The position numbers and the translations under genes were made by a program. A stretch of DNA of 64,000 nt from Oscheius onirici (taxonomy: Eukaryota > Nematoda > Chromadorea > Rhabditida > Rhabditidae): contig OW051470.1 in the NCBI GenBank assembly GCA_932521025.1, forward strand, positions 2,094,501-2,158,500, written 5' to 3'. The first letter of the stretch is position 1, and each line of letters opens with the position of its first letter. Shown in pieces: positions 19,045-29,800 of the stretch. The notes under the pieces are model-generated. The model was not told where the DNA came from. It searched no databases and saw only the letters and a list, made by a program, of their open reading frames with translations.

Positions 19045-19180
19045 CAGGAAAGAGTGGATCTGCCAGCGACCAATGCAGTCAGTATGGTCGTATAATCAGC
19101 GGTTAACCATCAAAGGTCAGGGCAGGCTGGGCTATGCCCAACTTTTGTAATTTTTCGTAAGATAACCGGGTGAAACAGAC

Positions 19181-19440
19181 TCAGTTATGTTTACTTGTTT
19201 GGAGATCAGTACTTGGTATTACTTTCAAAATATGGGCGTCACCATCGTGTTTTTGCTGAAGCCTAATCGAATTTCCGCCACTGCGCAACAAATCGAAGTG
19301 CAAGACATAACAACTGATACCAGTATCGATAACAGTTTCTTCTTCTCTGTTGGGGTTTAGAACGGCAGCGCCACAGTGTGTAGGCGACTTTCGACCACAT
19401 TGTCTTCCCTGCGTTCTCACACTATGGTAGAATGGACACA
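19181..19440 (-). other. Possible coding exon, unassigned
   Basis: An acceptor-like AACGCAG near 19440 opens a frame of about 85 codons (starting GRQCGRKSPTHCGA) to a TAA at 19181. It has mixed composition and no recognised motif. No partner exon, ATG or polyadenylation signal was found. The plus strand at about 19423-19444 also shows ATG...CAG|GTAAG, so even the strand is uncertain. Confidence 0.2.
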
Positions 19441-19530
19441 GCAGGTAAGATTTCTCTTTTTCGTTCAAAAACTTGATCTTTCTCTCGTTTTTGTGTGCAA
19501 AATGCAAAAAAAAAAGCAAAAAAAAAGGTT

Positions 19531-19606
19531 TGCGCCCGGGGGGGGGGGAAATGAACCCCCGTTGAATGCTTGGAAGGCATCCATGCTGACCATTACACCA
19601 CGGACG
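19531..19606 (-). pseudogene. tRNA-Gly pseudogene
   Basis: Same family as the copy at 616, but the 3' half has an expanded G run (plus strand GGGGGGGGGG) and the acceptor no longer pairs (5' TCGTCC against 3' GGGCGC). The anticodon arm is kept. It is followed by the usual spacer and an intact tRNA-Pro. Confidence 0.75.
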
Positions 19607-19730
19607 AGATGTTGGGCTGAATTTTTAACCGGGTGGGATCTCTGGATCGAAAAGTGCCCAAGATCCAGGAACAGGTTCTGGTCAAAATTGGATATCTGAC
19701 GTCCCGAAAGGTGATTTGAACCCAAATATC

Positions 19731-19802
19731 GGCCGAGTGGTCTAGTGGTATGATTCTCGCTTAGGGTGCGAGAGGTCCCGGGATCGATCCCCGGCTCGGC
19801 CC
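19731..19802 (+). tRNA. tRNA-Pro (AGG)
   Basis: Intact tRNA body identical to the other plus-strand copies, paired with the decayed tRNA-Gly just upstream. Confidence 0.95.
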
Positions 19803-21612
19803 CACTTTTTTCTAGTTTTGAGTTCCGAATCCGATGGAAAGGTCAGAAAGACAGAAAAGGGCAAAAGTCAGATCTGACAGTACTGGAAAACCTGTTTCTT
19901 CTTACTACCACCACACTCGGGGACTGTTTTGATTAGCATCAGCTTCCGCCCTGGTCATATACTGTTCCTAGAATAACAGGACAGTTTTTCTCGACTTTCC
20001 CACTACTTTCTGACCATTTTTTGAAATAATCCCATTTCTATGTCTAACATCGTATTTCGAAGCTTTGCCATGTTCTGCAAACTTGTAGTTTTTGATCTTT
20101 TCTAGAACGTTGCAGAACAGCAAAAAGTTGAAAAATGAAAACTAAAACAAATGACAACATCCAAGTACTCGTAATCATTCTTTCAGTTTCCAATCAAGAG
20201 GAAGTTGAACCAGTCGTTTGAACTGTTTATGATCTCTCCCGAATAGTTTCCGTCTTTTGGAAAGAGAAAGAATATTACTGCGAGAAGCGCATCTTCTTCA
20301 AAACCAAGGACGTCCTTCTATCGATATATGTGATGATGATGACTAGACTATCACACAGCTGGAGAGACCCGGTCTCTCGTGTTCTTTCTCAGATTTTGAT
20401 GTCTTGATTTGTTGCGGAAAACGCGCAGGTATTAACGGAACCTTTTTGTTTCAAATTCTGTCTTTCTTTTTCTTGAGTCCCACTTTCGACTTCCCGCTCT
20501 TCCGGTTTTCAAAATTTGAAGGTCCTCAGACCCTCCAAACACTCTCCTTTCGAACAACCTCGTTCAGAGGAGAAATCAATTATTTTCTGCTTTCTGTAGA
20601 TTTTATCAATTTGATTGAAAAGGGTCCAATTCTGGATACTGGCAGAATCATGTCCTTTTGATAAAATTTTTTGTTCTGACTCATCAGCTCTGTTTTCGCA
20701 TTTATTTCAATCGCTGTACAAAAATTTAGAATCTGAAAAAGAACTATTCGTCTTCAGAAACCTAGCCTTTAGGATTACGTAGTTTGACTATTTCTCTTTT
20801 TCTGACTTTCTATCCCGGCCAATATTTTCATTTGATTTTTTTAACTGTTCCTATTTCATTCAAACCTTGTTTTTAATCCACCAAAAGCCAAACAAGTGAT
20901 TTACCGCAAACGATACTTGTCGGGCTTGTTCAAATTGAAATTACCTACTTTCCCATAGTTCAGTTTAATTCTTAAAGCAGTTCTTTTATATTTCACTACA
21001 CCGAACAAAAGTGAACTCTTCCAGTTCAATACAGTTCAACAGTAATTGTTTTCCTCCCAATTTTCCTCACCTGCTCTCCAAGTAAACCACTGTTCTTTAA
21101 AACTCTCTCAGACAGTCTCTGATCGTTTGCCCTCGTCTAACCCGACCGTCACTTAGAGACCATAATTCGATGTTCCTCCTTTTGCCTCTTTCACTCACTT
21201 GACATGTTTTCTCCCTAAAATCAATCAGTTCTTTCCCTTTCAATGGCAGATTCCCCGAACCCAAACATGCTCATAATCCCATCAGATCGGGACTGTTCCC
21301 GTATCGACACGGTTCTTTGTTTTAAATGACATTTTTTTTCAAAGAATGTGAAAAAGATCGAAAGGACACACCCGAAAGAGACAAAATTCCTGAAATTGTG
21401 ACCTTTTCATGTCATCCATTAATCTGGCTAGTGATACTGCTACGCGAGCGTGTGTGTCTATCACTAGCCGGGAAGTTTTCAAATGGAAGCACACCTTCAT
21501 CTGCGCGCTTTTTCAATGACAAATTGTTAGTCATCGTGGTTCATTTTTGGTCAAAAGGCATGGGGTGTAGAAAGAGAGGAATTTGTTCTACTGGATTTTT
21601 GTACTTCCATCA
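19803..21612. other. Intergenic stretch with no gene recognised
   Basis: This is A/T-rich sequence with long pyrimidine tracts. It includes one copy of the short motif built around TTCTGCAAACTTGTAG and its inverted partner AAAAAGTTGAAAAATG (20065-20140). No spliceable coding frame was found. Confidence 0.4.
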
Positions 21613-21685
21613 GCCGCCATAGCTCAGTCGGTTAGAGCGTGGGTCTAATAAGCCCAAGGTCGCAGGTTCGACCCCTGCTGGCGGC
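21613..21685 (+). tRNA. tRNA-Ile (AAT)
   Basis: Intact tRNA-Ile, here at the start of the inverted Ile/Pro/Gly cassette that mirrors 17220-17902. Confidence 0.95.
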
Positions 21686-22044
21686 AAACTCTTTTTGGTT
21701 GTTTACAAGTTTACAAGTTTTCTCCAAAACGGTGTTCCCGTCTCCTTTTTCCACAAAAATAAGAAGTTTTTACATAATATTCGCACCAAGGGTCGGCAAA
21801 AGAAACTTCGAGATCGAAAACTTCTGAGACTGAATCCAACTCTGTTTTTACAAAATTTCCTTTCGGTTCGCGGGTTTCTTTGCATTATCTGCCTGTCCAT
21901 CTCCTGAGGTCACAGTCCAAGATGGAGATGTACTTAATTGTTGTTTGTTCGGGAGTAAACTGTTTGCCATCACTCCAGCTGTGGTGTGTGGGTGCCAAAG
22001 ACTGTTCTGAACCTGTAAACCGTTCCAGAATCCAGCAAAATGTC

Positions 22045-22120
22045 GGGCCGAGCCGGGGATCGATCCCGGGACCTACCTCTCGCACCCTAAGCGAGAATCA
22101 TACCACTAGACCACTCGGCC
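22045..22120 (-). tRNA. tRNA-Pro (AGG) with a 4-base insertion
   Basis: The body matches the other tRNA-Pro copies, but four bases are duplicated in the variable region (plus strand GGGACCTACCTCTCG against GGGACCTCTCG). The anticodon and acceptor are intact. Function is uncertain. Confidence 0.75.
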
Positions 22121-22245
22121 ACGATTTGGGTTTCAAATCACCTTTCGGGACGTCAGATATCCAATCTTGACCAGAACCTGTTCCCTGGATCTTGGTCGTT
22201 TTCCGATCCAGCGATCCCACTCGGGTAAAAATTCAGCGCAACATT

Positions 22246-22316
22246 GCGTCCGTGGTGTAATGGTCAGCATGGATGCCTTCCAAGCATTCGACGGGGGTTC
22301 GATTCCCCCCGGACGC
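22246..22316 (+). tRNA. tRNA-Gly (TCC)
   Basis: Intact copy in plus orientation, last member of the inverted cassette. Confidence 0.95.
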
Positions 22317-22899
22317 AAATCTTTTTTGCCTTTTTTTTCAAAACTGGGAGATATGATCTCTCCAGGCTCTTTCATTTTCGGCACCCGATTCTGATCTTTA
22401 TTGGTCGAACGCCTCTTTCTCTCTTGGTCATTTTATTGACAGAAAGTCGTCGAGACTTTGCCGATTTAACGACCTCATCAGCGTCTTTTTCTCTTTGAAT
22501 ACAGAGTTCACGCCTTTTATGACTGCGAGTCAGGGACATTTCTTGTTCATTTCTTTTATAGGGTTTAATCGATTCAATGACCTGTTTTACAAGTGCCAGA
22601 CTACCTGAAGAAAATTGAAGCAGGAATAACAACTTTTGCAGTCTAATATGACCGTCCAGTCATAGTGAAGGAACCTAACTTTTTCCACTCAATTTTTTTT
22701 CGGCCTGAACCACCGGCAATTCATTCCTGTTTGGGACTACCAAAAACACAAGCAAAGTCTTAGCATTTCCTTATCTCCCAGTACTGTCTCGTCTCAACTT
22801 GTTACTACTAACTCTAAATTGTAATCTGCGCACAGATCTCCCTTGTTTATTCTCAATTAGAACTTCAGACGCACAGACAGACAAAGACTTGGGAGCAAT

Positions 22900-23140
22900 T
22901 TAAAATGCCCACCAGCCGTCTTCGTCGGCGCTAAACTGCACGCAACAAATTCTCCCCCGGTTAGATTCCAGTTCAACTATACTAATCTCTTTACAAAACC
23001 TGACTTGTCTAGACTAACTCGTTCCCACTCCAAAGTTAGAAAGTACTACCTAATCCTGACAATTTCTAACTTGTCACGGCGAATCTCGTGGCCACGGACA
23101 ACTACACAAACAGACAAACACACAGAGTCCACGACAGACC
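22900..23140. repeat. Dispersed roughly 250-bp repeat (copy)
   Basis: Order of landmarks: CAGCCGTCTTCGTCGGCG, CTACCTAATCCTGACAA, GGCGAATCTCGTGGCCACGG, and runs of ACAAACAGACA before CAGAGTCCACGACAGACC. The same order recurs at 33790, 40840 and 59205, and inverted at 31565, 49560 and 50555. Confidence 0.55.
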
Positions 23141-23152
23141 ATTGTGCTTTAA

Positions 23153-23366
23153 AGTCTGTTCAAAAAAAAAGAACGCAACAGTAACCCATAAATATTTCTC
23201 TTCGAGAATCACAAACCCCTGATTTTCAGGGTATCGCGCCAATTCACCGTTGAGAAAATCAAGAAATCGGTTTGAATTGTTGCAGTTTACCCCGAAAAGC
23301 AGTGGTTTGTGTTTCTCAAAGCGAAATATTTATGGGTTACTGTTGCGCTCTTTTTTGAACAGACTT
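23153..23366. mobile_element. MITE-like hairpin element
   Basis: Ends are inverted (AGTCTGTTCAAAAAA / TTTTTTGAACAGACT), and the arms pair over about 60 bases (CGCAACAGTAACCCATAAAT with its complement). There is no coding content. The terminal sequence is shared with the elements at 51289, 53573 and 63651. Confidence 0.7.
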
Positions 23367-23884
23367 TAGTAGTAGAGAGATCTTTTGAAGTCACAGTTAA
23401 TACGCATTGAAATGATGATAATTCCCCTTTGGTATTGCGCTCGAAAAACAACATTGTCATCAGATTGAACCTAATTCTCTCCATCTCTTGCGTGCCGGGC
23501 GGATTGGCATAATTTCCTAGTCCTTTCCCGAAATGACTACCGCGCCTCTCGCTCAGCCCGAGCAGGAAAGTCTTTTGACTGTAAGTTTTTGCTCTTTGAT
23601 CATTTTCCTTCGCGAATTTTGTCACGCTGAGGCGTCACGTCCTCCTAATCGAGGGCACTCATCCACCCCCACAGACCTCGTGGCATAGTACACTTTTTCA
23701 AGGTTTTATTTAATACCTTTTCCCTTGGAAAATTCCTTGCCAGCCAACATTTTGGGGAAAGTTTTTGCCCTTAGTGAGCGCCATGATGTGATTACTTCCT
23801 TGCGTTAGGGTTTAAGAGAGACACACGGTCATTCTTTCTACCTAAAACCAGACCTTTTCGTCCTCTTCGGTTCCTAAAACACAA

Positions 23885-26800
23885 ATGATTCAAGCCAATG
23901 CTGGAAGACATAAGCCACCGAGCAGTATTTTCATTGTAAGTTCGGGGAAGACTTTTTGCTGATCTGTACTTACTAATAGTTTTCTCTCATGTACTGTCAA
24001 ATCATAACATTCTCTCGAAACATTCTGAGAGATTGTGCTTAGCCAAGCATAGAGCAAGATTCTTGAAACCCTGGTTTTCACAATCTAAACATCTGATCGA
24101 CAAAAAAACTGGCAGAACAACTTACACATTTTTTAGTAAACTGTTCAAGATATACGCTTGACTTTCTCACCCAGGTTGGACCAGTCTTTTGCATAAGTTT
24201 CTAAGCTTCGAATAAAATGAAAATTATCCCATCGGCCAAAGAAGAAAATCTAATTTTTCAATCGTTAGTAAGCCTTTGGAAAGGGAACAAGTAAAAGAGT
24301 AAAAATTGATCAGACTGAAACGGGTTTGTGTAAAGTGAAAATGAGAATGTGGGTACTGTTCCTGTGTGGGGTGTCACTTCCTGGTTCAAATAATTTATAC
24401 ATCGCCTTGAGAGGCTACATGAAATGAACCAAAGTAGCTATGTGTTCTTTGTCTTTTCTAGAAATTCATGTCTTCACTTTGCGAAGGAAACTCATATTAA
24501 TAGATTCCTTTTTTTGAGAGCCATCCATGATTCCAAGATATGTAATTTTTCAGCTTCGTAATGAAATGTTCCAGCTTCAGTTTTATTCCCTTCCTGGCCA
24601 CACTAGCTCAGTTACTGCTTTCCTATTCACTACTGACTATCAACTATTTTTCTCAGCTTCTTTTTAGTCTTAACCGAAACAATCTAGCGTCTAGCAAACT
24701 TTCAAGTATTCTAAACTTAGACCCGAATAATTTGATGAGCACATGTCGATATACCGCCTTTCGGATTTTCCATTTCTTCTGACAATGAGTCTATCCGATA
24801 ACCCACTTTTATATACTTTCTGTACTCTCTCCCAGTTTCCAAGTGTAACAGTACATTCCTCTCCTTTTCTTCTGTTTTGATCTCTCCGTCATAATTGACA
24901 AACGCGATTACAAGTGCTGGTTGTGACAGCGAGAAATATTTGACGACTTCACATATTTCTCTTCAATTTTAGCAGCCATACGTGAAGCGTCCGTCCCAGC
25001 AGATGGAGCGGCACAATACTGAAAATTTCGATTCGGACGAGGATCTCAAGGACAGCGATGATGCGCTGTTGTGCGGCTTTGGAAGGTAGTTTTTAGAGTG
25101 TTCAGTGGAAAAATTCATTAGCTGTACCCCGCGCTGGCTTCAGAAGTTCCACAATGCAAAAATGATGCTTCTAATCCTAGGAATCTGTGCTTTTATTCAG
25201 GTAAGTCAAAAAATGACAAAAATCGGGCCGAGCCGGGGATCGATCCCGGGACCTCTCGCACCCTAAGCGAGAATCATACCACTAGACCACTCGGCCGATA
25301 TTTCCCACTAAAACCCAGGTCAACAGATACCCGCTGGCATCGCTGTCGAACCTTTTGACCATCCCGCTACCGGAGATCGTTGTTTTTCTTTCTTTCAGAC
25401 TGCAAATCTCAAAATTTTAGAGTTTTGTCGTAAATGCGATCTTTCCCGTCGGACTGTCGACTCTGGAACGACGATTTCACATGACGAGTACCCATACTGG
25501 TATCATATCCAGCTGGTACGACTTTGCTGTTCTCCTCGTCGTTTTTCCTGTCTGTCACTGGGGAAATAATGGTCCGGAGAAGAAATTATCTCAGAAACTA
25601 CGGTATTTTAGGCCACAAGGGTCGCTGGATCGGCTGGGGAGGAGTAGTCATGTCTCTCGGCTCTCTGATCTGTGCTCTGCCCCATTGGATGATTGAACCT
25701 TATGATGTCTCGGATATTCAGGGAGGAAACTCTTCAGAGTTCGGGCAGTGTACCTACAGGTAACTTTAAGGCTTTTCTCGCTTAAACTACTCCGAGGGAA
25801 CTAATATGACAGTAACCGTTATTTTTAGTTTTTTTAGATAGTTTTCTTTTCGCCGAGGTGGTCGGGACAAATTGGAACTGGAACCTTCATTTTTCTACCT
25901 TTTTTGCTCCTAAAGTGTGACCAAAAGACAAATTGGGTGGGACAAGACTAATAGAGGAAATAATTGGTAGAACTGTAGGGATGAGAAGTAGCACAACAGT
26001 AGATGGACTTGACTAAATTGAATATTTTGTCTACAAAAAACTTCAAAACTTTGTATAAAAATTAACAAACTTTTACTGTTTTGTTGTAAGCCGAGTAATT
26101 TGGAGAGTCTAGGGGAATATTTACTGTAACTAGTCGTCGCCTGTTGTGGTAAGTTCAACTGGGTAGATCTACTGGAGGGAAAGACTCTTCTTTTCCAGAG
26201 ATCTGGAAGAAGCTCAATGCTCCAAGAACCCGCTGTCCAGCTACCTCAACCCCTACTTCTGGATGTTCATCCTCGGACAGTCTCTTCACGGATTCGGATC
26301 CACGCCTCTCTTCTCCATCGGGACGACGTTCATCGATGAAAATGTTTCTCAAAAAGCTTCTCCCGTCTATCTAGGTAACTTTCCTGTTGAAAACAAAGAT
26401 TCAACTGTTCTAGCCATCCACGCCGTCCTGACGTCCTTCGGACCGGTTATTGGAGTCTTCGTGGGAGGATTTCTTCTCAACATCTACGATGATTTCGATC
26501 GCGTCTCGATGTAAGTTCCAAACACAAAAAATAAGCAAAAAAGGACCTCATTTTGGTTTGTTGCATCATCCTTTCTCAAGAGTAGCAAATATTGTGTAAT
26601 CATTGGCTGCTGGGAGTTGAACCCGCAATGCGTGCGCTGGAAACAGCCGCACTTGCCACTGCGCCAGATAAACACCACTGGGTGGGCAAAGGGGAGACTA
26701 CAAGTAGTCGGGGCCTGTTTTTGAACGGTGATGCCGCACTTTTGATAAGTTTTCGACTGAAATACAGTCTTTTTAGCAGCATTGAACCTCTTTAAGCAGT

Positions 26801-29800
26801 CATGATTATGATCCTTGTTTGCGAGCAGACTGTCAAGTAAGGGAGGGGGGGGGGGGGTGACTTTCTGTGATATCATTTCTCCAAACGTTCTTCGCAGTAA
26901 CTGCAGCGTACTGGAACAATTTATGAACAAAAAGTGGTCATTTTTCTTAAACACAAGGGGAAATAGTCCCCTTTTACCATACTATCTTCCTGTTTCCCCC
27001 ATACAAAACCTATTCCACCTAACTCGCCCGGACCACGTCTCTTGGTTTCCTCGAGTTACTGAAAAGTATGAACTTTGCATGAGAGGTCATTGCGACGTAG
27101 AAGAAGATAGTCTGACGATGTAGTATTTTCTAAAGCATTCCTTTCAGCATCCCGATCCCGAGCTCGGATCCCCGTTGGATGGGAGCCTGGTGGATCGGCT
27201 TCCTCGGATCCTCTATCTCCGCTCTTCTCATCGCCGTCCCCATCCTTGCCTTTGCTCGCGAACTCCCAGAAGCCAAGCGTCATCGAGCCAAGGACATCAA
27301 TCAGGTCGGTTATTTATTCAGTCAGTGTATGGGGGTAATTGATCGTCGTCTCAGTCCGTTCGAATCCAGAACGTTCTTGAGCCATTTGGGGCAGAAGAGC
27401 AGCTTGCGGACTGTGAAGAAAATCACGAGGATTTTCAAGGAAATGGCCCAGAATAACAGAGCGTTTAAGCCCTAAAAATATTAGACTTTGGGGTTCTTTT
27501 AAATGACTTACACTAATGACAACAGCAGAAATTTCGACCCCGGCAATATCCGGAAGCATACTGTCGATCCAAGTGTAGAGTTGGGGCAAGAAAACGAAGC
27601 TGTGTAGAACTATCTAGAAATTTTAGGCTACAGGCAAAAAAATTTTAAATTACCAATAACATCCACGCCTTCATCAGACTTCTTTGTATTTTAATCGTTT
27701 TTGGACTGAATTGACCTTCCTTGAACCATCGATTCAGGATAAGACAACATGGGATTCCAGTGCAGACTACTGCGGCGTAGAGGATGTAGTCAAGAATGTT
27801 GCTTACTACCTGGAAAAAAAACGGGAAATAGTAAGGCAGTAAGATACTATTTTGATGCTTGTCAGTTACTGATGACAATGTATATTGTCATCCTTTTTCA
27901 TTTATAACCACAGGTACGATTTTTACGGCATTTTCTAACTGTCCAGTGTTTTGTGGGGAAAATTGAAGTGCTCCGCATACGTGTGGCTAGGCACCGGGCC
28001 CGTGCCAGCAGTGCGCACTTTTGGGGGAAACATGCAAACTTGGCACCCAAGTTGAACATAGACTTAATATGCCACGCCGAGCTTATGTTCAAAATTTGTG
28101 CCAAGTTTTTTCACTAAAGTAGTCTTCCCCCGAAAAAAAAAATTTCTAATGTATTTTTCTCGAAATTCTTTCTGAATAGAAATAAAACCGCAATGAGTTG
28201 TACTTTAATCATGTTTTAATGAGCGTTCGACCTCTCACCATTTTCCTCATTCGATCCGTACAATCTAGTCCTAATGAAACCAACTCACATTTCTCTCCGA
28301 CATATCCCGATAGAAGATCTTTCTCGGATAGTATCTTCCAGTCTCATCGGAGCAGATGAGGTCACAGACTGGCCAGAGCCGAAAGTCTGTTGGTTGTAGG
28401 ACAAAGATCTGAATAGCCGGAGGAGGGATGGTCAAGGCGATGAGAATGAAGCGTGCGTAGTGGAGCCACTCTGGCCTGAACTTTTATTTTTATTTTTTTT
28501 TGAACTTTTCCTTGTGTACCGTGTTAAACTGATAACTTTGTAGATCATAGACACTGCTAGAAGAATATTTCCAACTTTTTGAAGGAGATCTCCGCTGGCT
28601 GCTAGAGTATATGATAGCCATGACCAGTAGTATTTTCCGAGAGCGTAGACGATAGTTGAGGGGTAGGAGTAGACCTGAAATGAAACGGTTGGAGAAGATT
28701 GGAAATATATGGCTATTGTCAAGGAAAAGAAAACAGGGAAGGAATTTCATTTATTCAGTCCAAGTCTTTATATTTTTTCACATTTCACTTTGCGAACTCA
28801 AATTTCTGGTGATTGGTTGATTTTTCAAACGATGCGATAATTAGCTTCGTGACAAAAAAAGGTGAAGTAGGACATTATCAGCATCAATTCTTTCTTCCTG
28901 ACGTGATTAAATCTTTCAGCGTGGTTGCACAAGTTAGAAAGCCGAGACTTTTTTTAAAGATCCAGACTTCCTGTATGTTTTAACAATGACTCGATGAATT
29001 CAAAAGTTAAGAATGAACAGAAAATGCCTGAATGTAGAATTGGTATGGTGTAGGCTGTAAAAACAGGCTGGGTTGCTCAAAATCTACTAACAATATGACC
29101 AAGTTTGATACGCATAGGAAAAGCCCTTTGTATTTGCTCACAAAGAAAAAACTCCAGCGAGTACGCAATTTCGCGTAAACTGAATGTGCGTAGCGTAAAG
29201 ATTTGGCATGCGCTATACTAGACGATCTACCATATCATCTACCTAGTAAGGGGGTGCGAAAGTACCGTATACTCGAAAGTCGAAAGTAGCGCGCCAATTC
29301 TTAACCATAGACGTCGATACTCAATACGTCGATAAAGGATTTGAAAATCAGCTGCGTATAGACGCCAATGATTAAAAGTTGGTGCGCAGCCATGGCGGCT
29401 TTCCACTTTCGAGTATACGGTATTTTCGCACATCCCTGCTACCTAGTAGTCGCCACTTCCTGGACGTAAAGTACAGGAATTCTTGTAGATCTTCCTTCTT
29501 ACTGTAGGAAACATTTTGAACAGTTATCTACGGATTATCCTTACTTCCTAGGTACTGTACACATAAGAATCAATTACTTTACAAAAATTCCAAACTCACC
29601 GGCAGCAAAGGCAGATAACACATGCAGGTCAAGCAGTAACAAGCGGACAAGATCAGAATTATATTCTTGTAATGGTTGAGAGTAGTTGCTCTATTATGGA
29701 ACAGTCCAATGAAAAGAGTCACAGAAATTAACAGACCGCCCAGCAAAGCAGTAACAACGTTCACGTACTGTAGGCTGTTGTAAACATGTACTGTTAGCGT

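Larger units (their letters stand above)
21613..22316. repeat. Inverted duplicate of the Gly/Pro/Ile tRNA cassette
   Basis: From the tRNA-Ile through a roughly 200-bp conserved spacer (including TTTGCCATCACTCCAGCTG), tRNA-Pro, the 120-bp inter-tRNA spacer and tRNA-Gly, this block is the reverse complement of 17220-17902. The part next to the tRNA-Ile (about 21690-21830) is diverged where the other copy carries the receptor-gene tail. Confidence 0.8.

Noticed and set aside
19376-19699. Plus-strand frame through a tRNA-Gly copy
   Set aside because: More than half of it is the tRNA-Gly pseudogene and its conserved spacer; the rest is the opposite strand of a doubtful exon.
25564-25612. Apparent frameshift in span 2 of the OATP gene
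   Set aside because: It disappears when a 40-nt GT..TTTTAG intron (25572-25611) is removed, giving the conserved GHKGRWIGWG in phase.
26592-26954. Long open frames on both strands next to an OATP exon
   Set aside because: They overlap the tRNA-derived sequence and a G-homopolymer and have no splice logic or recognisable residues.
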